A DNA stretch of 64,000 nucleotides from Streptomyces sp. TRM70350 (GTDB lineage Bacteria > Actinomycetota > Actinomycetes > Streptomycetales > Streptomycetaceae): contig NZ_JAHUXH010000003.1 in the NCBI RefSeq assembly GCF_019219825.1, positions 1 to 64,000 on the forward strand, read 5' to 3'. The notes under the pieces are model-generated. The model searched no databases, was not told the DNA's origin, and saw nothing but the letters and a program-made list of their open reading frames with translations. The translations under genes and the position numbers were made by a program. Shown here in pieces: positions 46,767 to 56,092 of the stretch. How positions within the stretch are numbered: the first letter of the stretch is position 1; each line of letters opens with the position of its first letter.

Positions 46767-47951
46767 GTGTCCCCGAAGTTGCCTCCCTTCGATCCATCGG
46801 ATCCGCTGGGGATCGACGACCTGCTGGAGCCCGAGGACCTGGCCGTCCGGGACACCGTGCGCAGCTGGGCGGCGGACCGCGTGCTGCCGTTCGTCGCCGA
46901 GTGGTACGAGGCGGGGGAGCTGCCCGGGATCCGGGAGCTGGCCAAGGAACTCGGGGGCATCGGGGCGCTCGGGATGTCGCTCAGCGGGTACGGGTGCGCG
47001 GGGGCCAGTGCCGTGCAGTACGGGCTCGCCTGTCTGGAGCTGGAGGCCGCCGACTCCGGGATCCGGTCGCTGGTGTCCGTGCAGGGGTCGCTGGCCATGT
47101 ACGCCATCCACCGGTTCGGCTCCGAGGAGCAGAGGCAGCGGTGGCTGCCTGCCATGGCCGCCGGGGACGTCATCGGGTGCTTCGGGCTGACCGAGCCCGA
47201 CCACGGGTCCGACCCGGCCTCCCTGCGGACGTACGCCGAGCGGGACGGCGGTGACTGGGTGCTCAATGGGCGCAAGATGTGGATCACCAACGGGTCCGTC
47301 GCCGGGGTGGCCGTGGTGTGGGCGCGGACCGAGGAGGGGATCCGTGGGTTCGTCGTGCCCACCGACGTCCCCGGGTTCTCGGCGCCCGAGATCAAGCACA
47401 AGTGGTCACTGCGGGCGAGTGTCACCAGTGAGCTGGTGCTCGACGACGTGCGGTTGCCCGCCGATGCCGTACTGCCGGAGGTGACCGGGCTGCGCGGACC
47501 GCTCAGCTGTCTGTCGCACGCGCGGTACGGGATCGTGTGGGGGTCCATGGGGGCGGCCCGGACCTGTTTCGAGGCCGCCGTCGACTACGCGAAGACGCGG
47601 GAGCAGTTCGGGCGGCCCATCGGGGGATTCCAGCTCACCCAGGCCAAGCTCGCCGACATGGCGGTCGAACTGCACAAGGGGATTCTGCTCGCCCATCACC
47701 TCGGGCGGCGGATGGACGCCGGGCGGCTGCGGCCGGAGCAGGTCAGCTTCGGCAAGCTCAACAACGTACGAGAGGCCATCGACATCTGCCGTACGGCCCG
47801 GACGATCCTCGGTGCCAACGGGATCTCACTGGAGTACCCGGTGATGCGGCACGCGACCAATCTGGAGTCGGTGCTCACCTATGAGGGCACCGTCGAGATG
47901 CACCAGCTCGTGCTGGGCAAGGCGCTCACCGGACTCGATGCGTTCCGGTAG
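46767..47951 (+). CDS. Acyl-CoA dehydrogenase (glutaryl-CoA dehydrogenase-like)
   Basis: A 394-aa flavoprotein. Diagnostic stretches: CFGLTEPDHGSDPASLRT, GRKMWITNGSVAGVAVVWA, and the catalytic glutamate in VLTYEGTVEMHQ. The SVQGSLAMYAIHRFGSEEQ region resembles glutaryl-CoA dehydrogenases. GTG 46767 is preferred: GGAGG touches the ATG at 46761 with no spacing but is six bases before this GTG. Confidence 0.9.
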   Translation: MSPKLPPFDPSDPLGIDDLLEPEDLAVRDTVRSWAADRVLPFVAEWYEAGELPGIRELAKELGGIGALGMSLSGYGCAGASAVQYGLACLELEAADSGIRSLVSVQGSLAMYAIHRFGSEEQRQRWLPAMAAGDVIGCFGLTEPDHGSDPASLRTYAERDGGDWVLNGRKMWITNGSVAGVAVVWARTEEGIRGFVVPTDVPGFSAPEIKHKWSLRASVTSELVLDDVRLPADAVLPEVTGLRGPLSCLSHARYGIVWGSMGAARTCFEAAVDYAKTREQFGRPIGGFQLTQAKLADMAVELHKGILLAHHLGRRMDAGRLRPEQVSFGKLNNVREAIDICRTARTILGANGISLEYPVMRHATNLESVLTYEGTVEMHQLVLGKALTGLDAFR

Positions 47952-47989
47952 CCCGCGTGCGGGGGCGGCTTCCGGTGAGCGGCCCTGCC

Positions 47990-48427
47990 TCAGCTCTGGT
48001 TGAAGAAACCGTCCGCCCGGTGGGCGGCGGGCTCGCCGCTGATGATCTCCGTGTCGGAGGGGGTCAGCAGGAACACCCGGTTGGACACGCGGTCGATCGA
48101 ACCGCGCAGCCCGAAGATCAGGCCGGCCGCGAAGTCCACCACGCGCTTGGCGTCGGCGGGCTCCATGGCCGTCAGGTTCATGATGACCGGGACACCGTCC
48201 CGGAACAGCTCGCCGATCGCACGGGCGTCCCGGAAGCTGTCCGGGCTCACCGTGGCGATCCGGCGCTCCTTCTGCTCGGCCTTGTCCGTGGCCACCTTCA
48301 CCCGCGGGTCCGTGACCCAGGCGTCGCCGGACTCGGTCCCCTCGGAGTACTCGTCGTCGTAATAACGCTCGTCATCGTTGTCGTCGACGAGGCCGAGCCA
48401 CGCACTCGCCTTGCGCACCGATCCCAT
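47990..48427 (-). CDS. sflA: SepF-like cell-division protein
   Basis: A 145-aa SepF paralogue. The start [19 protein letters not shown] is a typical SepF lipid-binding helix plus acidic linker; the SepF core has [20 protein letters not shown] and [20 protein letters not shown]. SepF links FtsZ to the membrane. S. coelicolor has SepF-like SflA and SflB that limit ectopic Z-rings; the position points to SflA by memory of gene order. ATG 48427 follows GAGGAGG. Confidence 0.82.
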   Translation of the reverse strand: MGSVRKASAWLGLVDDNDDERYYDDEYSEGTESGDAWVTDPRVKVATDKAEQKERRIATVSPDSFRDARAIGELFRDGVPVIMNLTAMEPADAKRVVDFAAGLIFGLRGSIDRVSNRVFLLTPSDTEIISGEPAAHRADGFFNQS

Positions 48428-48766
48428 GGACGCCTCCTCTCACAGCGGTCTTCTCTGCTTTCCGCATCCCTATGGTCATCCATGATGCGGACGGCGCGCC
48501 AAGTGGATAGACGCCGCGCGGGGGGTTTGTGACGGTACTGGTGCACGGCGGATACGTCGAGAGCCCGGATACCCCAAGGGTGTTGCCCTACACGGCTGCT
48601 GACTGTGAGTGAAATATGATTCTTCCTGGCGTACGGGTGAGCGGCGGGGCGTACGGGTGAACCGCGACGGTCGACCCGATGTGAAAATCGGGCGATACGA
48701 CGAAGCTGTCCACTCAACATCGCACGTATCGCGGGGGATCAACGCGTTCGGAATCTCAGGCCGCGG
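48428..48766. other. Intergenic region upstream of the SepF-like gene
   Basis: About 340 bp with no clear gene. It contains two direct copies of GGCGTACGGGTGA (48628-48640 and 48648-48660, 20 bp apart) and an AT-rich GTGAAATATGATTC stretch. It probably holds the SepF-like promoter. Confidence 0.4.
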
Positions 48767-49168
48767 ATGGTGACCGATTACGACGGGCTGCTGGTCTCTG
48801 TTCTGACGGAGGCTCAGGCCGGGCGCACCGGGCGCATCGAGCGGGACGGGTGGCGGCGTACGGCCCCGGCCGCGCCCGTTGCGCGGGATGCGGACCGCGT
48901 CCGCGTCCGTGTCCGTCGCCCGGGGCGAGGGGCGCGACTGGCGGCCGCCGTCTCGCTCGTGCTCGCCTCGGCGAAGGTGCGCGGCCATGGGGCCGACGGG
49001 GGCGGGCTGCTGGCCCGCAGGCCCGTGGCGCTCGCCGCGCGCCGGATCGCCGACCGGTGGGGAGCATCCGGAGGGACGACTTCCGGACATCCCCGCATCC
49101 CGGGCGACCGGCGGTGCGGGCGCGTGCTGGTCGTCCCGGTGTGCGAAGGAGTGGGAGTCGACGCCTGA
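48767..49168 (+). CDS. Uncertain hypothetical protein
   Basis: A 133-aa Arg/Ala/Gly-rich frame (ATG 48767 or GTG 48770). Third-position GC is high for the first ~100 codons and then weakens, and competing frames are open nearby, so a frameshifted or non-coding region is possible. No domain recognised. Confidence 0.3.
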   Translation: MVTDYDGLLVSVLTEAQAGRTGRIERDGWRRTAPAAPVARDADRVRVRVRRPGRGARLAAAVSLVLASAKVRGHGADGGGLLARRPVALAARRIADRWGASGGTTSGHPRIPGDRRCGRVLVVPVCEGVGVDA

Positions 49169-49497
49169 GGTGTCGGTGCAGGAGGACGGGTCGCTGGGGG
49201 CGGCGTTCGTGGACGACGGCAGCGGAAACGGTAGTTACCGCTGCCGGGCAAGACGCGCGAGCGCGACCTGTTCTGACGGGGTGTGGGGCGGGATACGGCG
49301 TCCATTCCGCATAGTTGGTTCAAAAGTTGACGGCCGAAAGGCGCCCTTGCGCCCGCCCGTCGTGCGGCCGAATACTCCCCCTCAGCGCTTGTCAGGGGCA
49401 CGGCGGGTTCGGAATCCGGACAACGATGCCACTGACTGCGCCTCACGGGCCCCGACCCCACGCGGGCCCCCGACTTCCCATGTGGAGGAACGAACAA
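49169..49497. other. Gap before the streptogrisin gene
   Basis: 330 bp with no gene supported. A TTGACG near 49326 could be a -35 but no good -10 follows at the proper distance. Confidence 0.3.
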
Positions 49498-50400
49498 GTG
49501 AGGATCAAGCGCACTACCCCCCGCAGCGGTACGAGACGGACCCGGCTGATCGCCGTTTCCACCGGCCTCGTGGCCGCAGCCGCGTTCGCGGTCCCCAGCG
49601 CGAACGCGTCCGATGTCACCACGTTCAGCGCCAACGAGCTGAAGAGCGTCGGCAGCTCGGTGCTCAAGGCCGACGTCCCCGGCACCGCCTGGGCCGTCGA
49701 CAGTAAGACCAACCGTGTGCTGCTCACCGTCGACAGCACGGTCTCCGCGGCCGAGATCGCGAAGATCAAGAAGGCGGCCGGTGCCAACGCCGACGCCCTG
49801 ACGATCAAGCGCACCCCCGGCAAGTTCACCAAGCTGATCCAGGGCGGCGACGCCATCTATGCGAGTAGCTGGCGCTGCTCCCTCGGCTTCAACGTCCGCA
49901 ACAGCAGCGGAACGTCGTACTTCCTGACCGCCGGTCACTGCACCGACGGCGCGGGCACCTGGTACGCGAACTCGGGCCGTACCACGGTCCTCGGCCCCAC
50001 CGCCGGTTCGAGCTTCCCGGGCAACGACTACGGGATCGTCCGGTACACCAACACGTCCATCTCCAAGCCCGGCACCGCGGGCGGCGTGGACATCACCCGT
50101 GCGGCCACCCCGAGCGTGGGCACCAGTGTCATTCGTGACGGCTCCACCACCGGCACCCACACCGGCCGTGTCACCGCCCTCAACGCCACCGTGAACTACG
50201 GCGGCGGGGACGTCGTCCACGGCATGATCCAGACCAACGTCTGCGCCGAGCCCGGCGACTCCGGCGGCCCGTTGTACGGCAGCAACGGCGTCGCGTACGG
50301 TCTCACCTCCGGCGGCAGCGGCAACTGCACCTTCGGTGGCACGACGTTCTTCCAGCCCGTCACCGAGGCGCTGAGCGCGTATGGCGTGAGCGTGTACTGA
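49498..50400 (+). CDS. Streptogrisin-type secreted serine protease (S1E)
   Basis: A 300-aa prepro-protease. A twin-Arg-rich signal peptide ([19 protein letters not shown]) precedes an ~80-residue propeptide ([20 protein letters not shown]). Mature protease probably begins near [19 protein letters not shown]. Catalytic triad: LTAGHC, NDYGIV, GDSGGPL; disulfide cysteines flank the histidine and serine. It is close to streptogrisin A/B in sequence ([20 protein letters not shown]). GTG 49498 follows GGAGG. Confidence 0.95.
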   Translation: MRIKRTTPRSGTRRTRLIAVSTGLVAAAAFAVPSANASDVTTFSANELKSVGSSVLKADVPGTAWAVDSKTNRVLLTVDSTVSAAEIAKIKKAAGANADALTIKRTPGKFTKLIQGGDAIYASSWRCSLGFNVRNSSGTSYFLTAGHCTDGAGTWYANSGRTTVLGPTAGSSFPGNDYGIVRYTNTSISKPGTAGGVDITRAATPSVGTSVIRDGSTTGTHTGRVTALNATVNYGGGDVVHGMIQTNVCAEPGDSGGPLYGSNGVAYGLTSGGSGNCTFGGTTFFQPVTEALSAYGVSVY

Positions 50401-50426
50401 GCGCCGTGCTGACAGAGGCTGTGGGC

Positions 50427-50479
50427 GGCCGCGGGTTGTCCGTGGCTGATCGCGCAGTCGCCCGCGCCCCTTGAGGGCG
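50427..50479. repeat. Dispersed extragenic Streptomyces repeat, copy 3
   Basis: Contains GCCGCGGGTTGTCCGTGG and GATCGCGCAGTCGCCCGCG, a well-known intergenic string of Streptomyces; similar in its CCGCGCCCCTT end to copies 1 and 2. Confidence 0.55.
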
Positions 50480-50592
50480 TGGGTGCAGTCGGCAACCGGA
50501 TGAGCCCTCGCGTGCACCTGGCATGCGGGGGCTCGTCCTTGTGCGGAGCCCGCCCCTTCACCGGCGTGCAGTCCCGCCGCTCACCTGCTGCT

Positions 50593-50638
50593 GGGGCGTG
50601 TTTGTGCAGGTGGGGCGTGTTTGTGCAGGTGGGGCGTG
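50593..50638 (+). repeat. 19-bp tandem repeat
   Basis: GGGGCGTGTTTGTGCAGGT occurs at 50593-50611 and 50612-50630, followed by an eight-base partial third copy. Confidence 0.85.
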
Positions 50639-50650
50639 CCGGAGTGGATG

Positions 50651-50666
50651 TCGTACAGACGTTCGG
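50651..50666. promoter_or_regulatory. LexA box 1 of the dnaE2 cassette
   Basis: TCGTAC-AGAC-GTTCGG matches the actinobacterial SOS palindrome TCGAAC-N4-GTTCGA at 10 of 12 positions. Confidence 0.55.
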
Positions 50667-50675
50667 AAATTGGTC

Positions 50676-50681
50676 TATGGT
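50676..50681 (+). promoter_or_regulatory. Candidate -10 of dnaE2
   Basis: TATGGT between the two LexA boxes, 66 bases before the GTG start. Confidence 0.4.
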
Positions 50682-50696
50682 GGGGGTGGGAGAGTT

Positions 50697-50712
50697 GGGA
50701 ACTGATGTTCGA
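50697..50712. promoter_or_regulatory. LexA box 2 of the dnaE2 cassette
   Basis: GGGAAC-TGAT-GTTCGA has a perfect GAAC-N4-GTTC core and matches the SOS consensus at 10 of 12 positions. It lies 46 bp from box 1. Confidence 0.55.
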
Positions 50713-50747
50713 GAGCCTGTTCGGGCTTGCGAGTGCGGGAGGTGCGT

Positions 50748-53700
50748 GTGCCGGGTTTCACGCATCTGCACACCGTCTCCGGGTTCTCGCTGCGCTACGG
50801 CGCCTCGCACCCGGAGCGGCTGGCCGAGCGCGCCTCCGAGCGGGGCATGGACGCCCTCGCGCTCACCGACCGGGACACGCTCGCCGGTACCGTCCGCTTC
50901 GCCAAGGCCTGCGCGAAGGCGGGCGTCCGTCCGCTGTTCGGGGCGGAGCTGGCGGTGGCGGAGCCCGAGCCCGACCGCGTACGGCAGGACCGGCGACGGC
51001 GCACCCCCGTGCGCGGCGGTGCCTTCATCGACGAGTCGACACCGCGCGTGACCTTCCTCGCCCGGGACGGCGCGGCAGGCTGGGCCGACCTGTGCAGAAT
51101 CGTCACGGCGGCGCATGAGGGCGAGGGCACGCCCCTGCTGCCCTGGTCCGCCAACCACGCCGACGGCCTCACCGTCCTGCTCGGCCCCGACTCCGACGTC
51201 GGCCGCGCCCTCGCCGCGGGCCGCCCGGACCGCGCCGCGAAGCTCCTCGCCCCCTGGCGGGAGAGCTACGGCGACGCCCTGCGCCTGGAGGCCGTCTGGC
51301 ACGGCCGCAAGGGCACCGGCCCCGGCTCCCTGCGCCTGGCCGCCCGTACCGTCGGCTTCGCCGCCGAGCAGCGGGTCCGGCCCGTGCTCAGCAACGCCGT
51401 CCGGTACGCCGACCCCGGCATGGGCCCGGTCGCCGACGTGCTGGACGCCGCCCGCCGCCTGGTGCCGATCGACCCGACCAAGGAGCTGGACTCCGGCGAG
51501 GCCTGGCTGAAGAACGCGGGCGCCATGCTCGGGGCGGCGGAGCGGGTCGTCGAGGCCGCCGGCTTCCGGCGCGGCACCGCGCACCGGCTGCTGGAGCAGA
51601 CGCAGGCGACCGCCGCCGAGTGCCTGGTCGACCCCGAGGACGACCTCGGCATCGGCACCGTGCACTTCCCCGAGCCGCACCTCGTCGGCGCGGGCCGGCG
51701 CAGCGCACAGCGCGTGCTCGCCTCCCGGGCGGCGGCGGGGATGGTACTGCACGGCTACGCCGGGCGGCGCGCGTACTGGGAGCGGATGCACGACGAGCTG
51801 GACATCATCGCCCACCACGGCTTCGCCACCTACTTCCTGACCGTCGCCGAGGTCGTCGACGACGTGAAGAGGATGGGCATCCGGGTCGCCGCCCGCGGCT
51901 CCGGCGCGGGCTCCCTCGTCAACCACCTGCTCGGCATCGCGCACGCCGACCCGGTCGAGCACGGGCTGCTGATGGAGCGCTTCCTGTCCAAGCGCCGCAT
52001 GGTCCTGCCCGACATCGACATCGACGTGGAGTCCGCGCGCCGCCTGGAGGTCTACCGCGCGATCATCGACCGGTTCGGCGCCGAGCGGGTCGCGACGGTC
52101 GCGATGCCGGAGACGTACCGCGTCCGGCACGCCATCCGTGACGCGGGGGCCGCCCTGTCCCTGGACCCCGCCGACATCGACCGCATCGCCAAGTCCTTCC
52201 CGCACATCCGCGCGCGCGACGCCCGCGCCGCCCTCGACGAGCTGCCCGAGCTCAGGCAGCTGGCGGGAGAGAGGGAGCGCTACGGGAAGCTGTGGGAGCT
52301 GGTCGAGGCCCTGGACGCCCTCCCACGCGGCGTCGCCATGCACCCGTGCGGGGTGCTCCTGTCCGACGCCTCCCTCCTCTCCCGTACGCCGGTCATGCCG
52401 ACCAGTGGCGAGGGGTTTCCCATGTCGCAGTTCGACAAGGACGACGTCGAGGACCTCGGGCTGCTCAAGCTGGACGTGCTCGGGGTGCGGATGCAGTCGG
52501 CGATGGCGCACGCGGTCGCCGAGGTGGAGCGGGCGACGGGGGAGCGGATCGACCTGGACGCGCTGCGGGACGGCGATCCGGCGACGTACCACCTCATCCG
52601 CTCCACCGAGACGCTGGGCTGCTTCCAGATCGAGTCGCCGGGGCAGCGGGACCTGGTCGGGCGGCTGCAGCCGGCCACCTTCCACGATCTGGTCGTCGAC
52701 ATCTCGCTCTTCCGGCCCGGGCCGGTCGCCGCCGACATGGTGCGGCCGTTCATCGCGGCCCGGCACGGGCGGGCCCCGATCCGCTATCCGCACCCCGACC
52801 TGGAGGGGCCGCTGAGGGAGACGTACGGGGTCGTCGTCTTCCACGAGCAGATCATCCACATCGTCGACATCATGACCGGCTGCGGGCGCGACGAGGCGGA
52901 CCGGGTGCGGCGCGGGCTGTCCGATCCGGAGTCGCAGGGGCGGATCAAGGTGTGGTTCGCGCAGCACGCGGCGGCGCGCGGATACGACGCGGAAACGATT
53001 CAGCGGACCTGGGAGATCGTCGAGGCGTTCGGTTCGTACGGCTTCTGCAAGGCGCACGCGGTCGCCTTCGCCGTACCGACGTACCAGTCGGCGTGGCTGA
53101 AGGCGCATCACCCCGCCGCCTTCTATGCCGGGTTGCTCACGCACGACCCCGGGATGTATCCGAAGCGGTTGCTGCTGGCGGACGCGCGGCGGCGGGGGGT
53201 GCCGATCCTGCCGTTGGACGTGAACAAGTCGGGGGTCGCACACAGGATCGAACTGGTGTCTGAATCGGGGGTGTGGGGACTCCGGTTGGCTCTCTCCGAC
53301 GTGCACGGGATCAGCGAGGCCGAGGCGGCGCGGATCGCGGACGGGCAGCCGTACGCCTCGCTGGTGGACTTCTGGGAGCGGGCGCGGCCCAGTCGCCCGC
53401 TGGCGCAGCGGCTGGCCCAGGTCGGTGCCCTGGACTCCTTCGGCGCCAACCGCCGCGATCTGCAACTGCACCTGACCGAGCTGCACCGGGGTGCGCGCAG
53501 TGGCGGCGGGGGCCAACTCCCGCTGTCCGGAGGGCGGAAGACCGCCCCGGCCGGACTGCCCGACCTGTCCCCGGCGGAGCGGCTCAGCGCCGAGCTGGGC
53601 GTGCTGTCCATGGACGCCTCGCGCAATCTGATGGACGATCACCGCAGGTTCCTCGACGAGCTGGGCGTGGTGCCGGCGCGACGGCTGCGCGATGCCCGGC

Positions 53701-54284
53701 ACGGCGAGACGGTGCTGGTCGCCGGTGCCAAGGCGGCCACCCAGACGCCGCCGATCCGGTCCGGCAAGCGGGTCATCTTCACCACGCTGGACGACGGTAC
53801 GGGCCTGGTCGACCTCGCCTTCTTCGACGACTCGCACGACGCCTGCGCGCACACCGTCTTCCACTCCTGGCTGCTGCTGGTGCGCGGGGTGGTGCAGCGG
53901 CGCGGGCCGCGCAGCCTCAGCGTGGTGGGGTCCGCCGCCTGGAACCTCGCCGAGCTGGTCGAGCTGCGTGCGGAGGGCGGGCTCGACGTGGTGGCGGCGC
54001 GGCTGGCGGAGCGGGCGCCGGGGGCGGAGCGAGCGGAGCGGGGGCGGCCGGAGTCGGTGCCGGGGCGGCCGGAGACTGTGCCGGAGGGGCCGGAGCCGGT
54101 GCCGGAGGGTGCGGACGGCTCGGGTGGTTCCGGGGGCGATCCGACGCACGGGCGGCGGATCCGTATGCCCACCGGATACGAGATGCATCCATGGGCCGAT
54201 CTGCGCCCGGCGGGCGAAGAGGCCGCACAAGGGCCTTCGAAGGCAAGGAAGTTGTGGCACCAGAGTCCGGGGAGTGCGGGATGA
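50748..54284 (+). CDS. dnaE2: Error-prone DNA polymerase III alpha homologue DnaE2 (ImuC)
   Basis: A 1178-aa C-family polymerase. An N-terminal PHP domain opens with FTHLHTVSGFSLRYGASHPE. The palm has catalytic aspartates in VLPDIDIDVESARR; CGVLLSDASLLSRTPVMPTS and GFCKAHAVAFAVPTYQSAWL fit DnaE2. A C-terminal OB-fold region (GKRVIFTTLDDGTGLVDLAF) is followed by a Gly/Glu/Pro-rich linker. GTG 50748 lies five bases after GGGAGG. The stop overlaps the ATG of the next gene. Such polymerases carry out SOS mutagenesis. Confidence 0.94.
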   Translation: MPGFTHLHTVSGFSLRYGASHPERLAERASERGMDALALTDRDTLAGTVRFAKACAKAGVRPLFGAELAVAEPEPDRVRQDRRRRTPVRGGAFIDESTPRVTFLARDGAAGWADLCRIVTAAHEGEGTPLLPWSANHADGLTVLLGPDSDVGRALAAGRPDRAAKLLAPWRESYGDALRLEAVWHGRKGTGPGSLRLAARTVGFAAEQRVRPVLSNAVRYADPGMGPVADVLDAARRLVPIDPTKELDSGEAWLKNAGAMLGAAERVVEAAGFRRGTAHRLLEQTQATAAECLVDPEDDLGIGTVHFPEPHLVGAGRRSAQRVLASRAAAGMVLHGYAGRRAYWERMHDELDIIAHHGFATYFLTVAEVVDDVKRMGIRVAARGSGAGSLVNHLLGIAHADPVEHGLLMERFLSKRRMVLPDIDIDVESARRLEVYRAIIDRFGAERVATVAMPETYRVRHAIRDAGAALSLDPADIDRIAKSFPHIRARDARAALDELPELRQLAGERERYGKLWELVEALDALPRGVAMHPCGVLLSDASLLSRTPVMPTSGEGFPMSQFDKDDVEDLGLLKLDVLGVRMQSAMAHAVAEVERATGERIDLDALRDGDPATYHLIRSTETLGCFQIESPGQRDLVGRLQPATFHDLVVDISLFRPGPVAADMVRPFIAARHGRAPIRYPHPDLEGPLRETYGVVVFHEQIIHIVDIMTGCGRDEADRVRRGLSDPESQGRIKVWFAQHAAARGYDAETIQRTWEIVEAFGSYGFCKAHAVAFAVPTYQSAWLKAHHPAAFYAGLLTHDPGMYPKRLLLADARRRGVPILPLDVNKSGVAHRIELVSESGVWGLRLALSDVHGISEAEAARIADGQPYASLVDFWERARPSRPLAQRLAQVGALDSFGANRRDLQLHLTELHRGARSGGGGQLPLSGGRKTAPAGLPDLSPAERLSAELGVLSMDASRNLMDDHRRFLDELGVVPARRLRDARHGETVLVAGAKAATQTPPIRSGKRVIFTTLDDGTGLVDLAFFDDSHDACAHTVFHSWLLLVRGVVQRRGPRSLSVVGSAAWNLAELVELRAEGGLDVVAARLAERAPGAERAERGRPESVPGRPETVPEGPEPVPEGADGSGGSGGDPTHGRRIRMPTGYEMHPWADLRPAGEEAAQGPSKARKLWHQSPGSAG

Positions 54285-55255
54285 CCATCCTCTGCGTACG
54301 TTTCCAGCTGCCGCCGACGCACGAGGCGGCCCTGCCCCGGCTGCTGGGGTTGCTGGAGGACTTCACGCCGGTCGTCGAGGCGTTGCCGCCGGACGGGGCG
54401 CTGGCCGATCTGCGGGGCGCCGAGCGGTACTTCGGGCGCAGCGCCGTGGAGCTGGCGTCGGTGATCCGGGTGCGGGCGCTCGCCCACCACGGGGTCGACT
54501 GCGCGATCGGCGCCGGGCCCGGCCCGATGCTGGCCCGTGTGGCGCTGCGGTACGCCGAACCCGGGGTGACCTGTGTGGTGCCCGAGGAGCCGGACGCCAT
54601 CGCGGAGTTCCTCGCCGACAAGCCCGTCGCCGTGCTGCCCGGCGTCGGGGCCACGACCGCCCGCACGCTGTGCGAGTACGGCCTCGACACCCTCGGCCGG
54701 GTCGCCGCCGCGCCGCTGTCCACGCTCCAGCGGCTGATCGGCGCGAAGGCGGGCCGCGAGCTGCACGAGAAGGCGAACGGCGTCGACCGCGGGCGGGTGG
54801 TCCCCAACGCCGTGTCGCGTTCGCTAGCGGCCGAACGACCCTTCCCGCGCGACGAACTGGACCCCGAGCGGCACCGCCGCGCGCTGCTCTCGGCCGCCGA
54901 GGAACTGGGCACCCGGCTGCGCGCCGTGGAGAAGGTCTGCGGCACCCTGACCCTCACCGTCCGCTACGCCGACCGCTCCTCGACCACCCGCAGCCGCACC
55001 CTGAAGGAACCGACCGCGCACTCGCCGGCGCTGACGCGTGCGGCGTACGGGATGTACGAGGCGCTCGGCCTCCAGCGTGCCCGGGTCCGCGCGATCGCCC
55101 TGCGCGCGGAGGGGCTCACGCCCGCCGAGCAGGCCTCCCACCAGCTGACCTTCGACCCCGTGGACGAGAAGGTCCGCCGGATCGAGGAGGTCGCGGACCG
55201 CGCGCGGGCGAAGTTCGGGCCGCGGGCGGTGATTCCGGGGTCGTTGGCGGCGTAG
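54281..55255 (+). CDS. ImuB-like Y-family polymerase lacking catalytic acidic residues
   Basis: A 324-aa DinB-related protein. The N-terminus MTILCVRFQLPPTHEAALP replaces the usual Asp-containing strand of Pol IV, and ALADLRGAERYFG replaces the acidic Asp-Glu active-site motif. A helix-hairpin-helix (VLPGVGATTARTLCEYGL) and little finger are kept. The C-terminal ASHQLTFDPVDEKV resembles a beta-clamp motif. It is coupled to dnaE2 by an ATGA overlap, like mycobacterial ImuB. About 324 residues is shorter than usual ImuB. Confidence 0.85.
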   Translation: MTILCVRFQLPPTHEAALPRLLGLLEDFTPVVEALPPDGALADLRGAERYFGRSAVELASVIRVRALAHHGVDCAIGAGPGPMLARVALRYAEPGVTCVVPEEPDAIAEFLADKPVAVLPGVGATTARTLCEYGLDTLGRVAAAPLSTLQRLIGAKAGRELHEKANGVDRGRVVPNAVSRSLAAERPFPRDELDPERHRRALLSAAEELGTRLRAVEKVCGTLTLTVRYADRSSTTRSRTLKEPTAHSPALTRAAYGMYEALGLQRARVRAIALRAEGLTPAEQASHQLTFDPVDEKVRRIEEVADRARAKFGPRAVIPGSLAA

Positions 55256-55271
55256 GCCCTTCAAGCGTTGT

Positions 55272-55592
55272 TCAGTTGGCCCATGGGGGTGCGATGCGGG
55301 TGCCGTCCATCAGCTCCGCCTCCAGGCCGATGGAGGTGGTGACCCAGGTGACGGCGGGCTGATCGGTCGGGTTCTCGACGGCGAAGAGGGCACCCGGGTT
55401 GATGATCACCGTGTCGCCTGCGGTGATCCGGGTGGACTCGTCGTCGAGCGTGACCAGCAGGTCGCCGACGAGCAGGTGGAGGATCTCCTCGCGGGTCACG
55501 GTGTGGGCGGGGGCTTTGGTTCCCGCAGGGATCTCGCCGCGCCATGCGCGGAGCCGCTCCGCTTGGGGTTGCGCCGAGTGGACGTGAGGCAA
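55272..55592 (-). CDS. Cupin-domain protein
   Basis: A 106-aa single cupin barrel: PAHTVTREEILHLLVGDLLV contains the first histidines and glutamate, and DTVIINPGALFAVENPTD the second motif, with the last histidine replaced. Function unknown. Start ATG 55592. It is convergent with the ImuB-like gene. Confidence 0.82.
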   Translation of the reverse strand: MPHVHSAQPQAERLRAWRGEIPAGTKAPAHTVTREEILHLLVGDLLVTLDDESTRITAGDTVIINPGALFAVENPTDQPAVTWVTTSIGLEAELMDGTRIAPPWAN

Positions 55593-55764
55593 TCACCGCG
55601 GCTGGGGGAGGACCGGTACTTACCTGCACGTCAACACCAACTGCCAGGCGTATCCGGCCCACTGCCGGTGGCGACTCGCGCGGCTGAGGTTGTCGGGCAC
55701 CGCCGAACTCGTCCTTCGCGGTACAGCGCCGTTGCGGCGGGGTGATGTGAGCGGGACCGATGAC

Positions 55765-55803
55765 CTCGCCCGGCCCTGCCTCGCCCGGCCCTGCCTCAAC
55801 CGG
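55765..55803 (+). repeat. 15-bp tandem repeat
   Basis: CTCGCCCGGCCCTGC occurs twice in tandem (55765-55779, 55780-55794), followed by a degenerate partial copy, just before the MarR relic. Confidence 0.7.
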
Positions 55804-55814
55804 TCGAGCCACGC

Positions 55815-56053
55815 AGTGCGGTCGCCGCCAGTCAGCTCGTCGACAGACCCCTCAGGGGTATGTCGAGCGGCGGCCGCATCCGGGCGACGCGCGGGCGCGG
55901 CTTGTCGTGTTGACCGGGCGGGGGTGGGAGTGTGCGCGGGCCGCGGAGGCGGTGCGGGCGTGGGGTGAGCTGCTCGGTGAGGGGGAAGTGCGGGCGCTGG
56001 GGCGGCAGTTGCTGCGCATCGCGCCCGAGGGGCCCGTCCGGCCCTCCTGGTGA
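55815..56053 (+). pseudogene. Relic of a MarR-family regulator
   Basis: One frame gives SAVAASQLVDRPLRG, matching the MarR recognition helix; then after a frame change near 55857 a second gives GYVERRPHPGDARARLVVLT (wing) and GRGWECARAAEAVRAWGELL to the stop at 56053. The N-terminal dimerisation helices are absent. The rest of 55593-56209 shows no gene. Confidence 0.65.
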
Positions 56054-56092
56054 CCGCTCCTGGTTGGTTATCACTGGAAGTTTTTACTGACG

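Noticed and set aside
48879..49706. 275-codon frame overlapping the streptogrisin start
   Set aside because: It runs out of frame through the protease signal peptide and is Arg/Pro/Ser-rich with no recognisable domain.
50593..50638. CRISPR-like repeat
   Set aside because: Units are in direct tandem with no spacers and no cas genes nearby.
50196..54260. Minus-strand open frame of 1354 codons
   Set aside because: Antisense to dnaE2; same compositional artefact.
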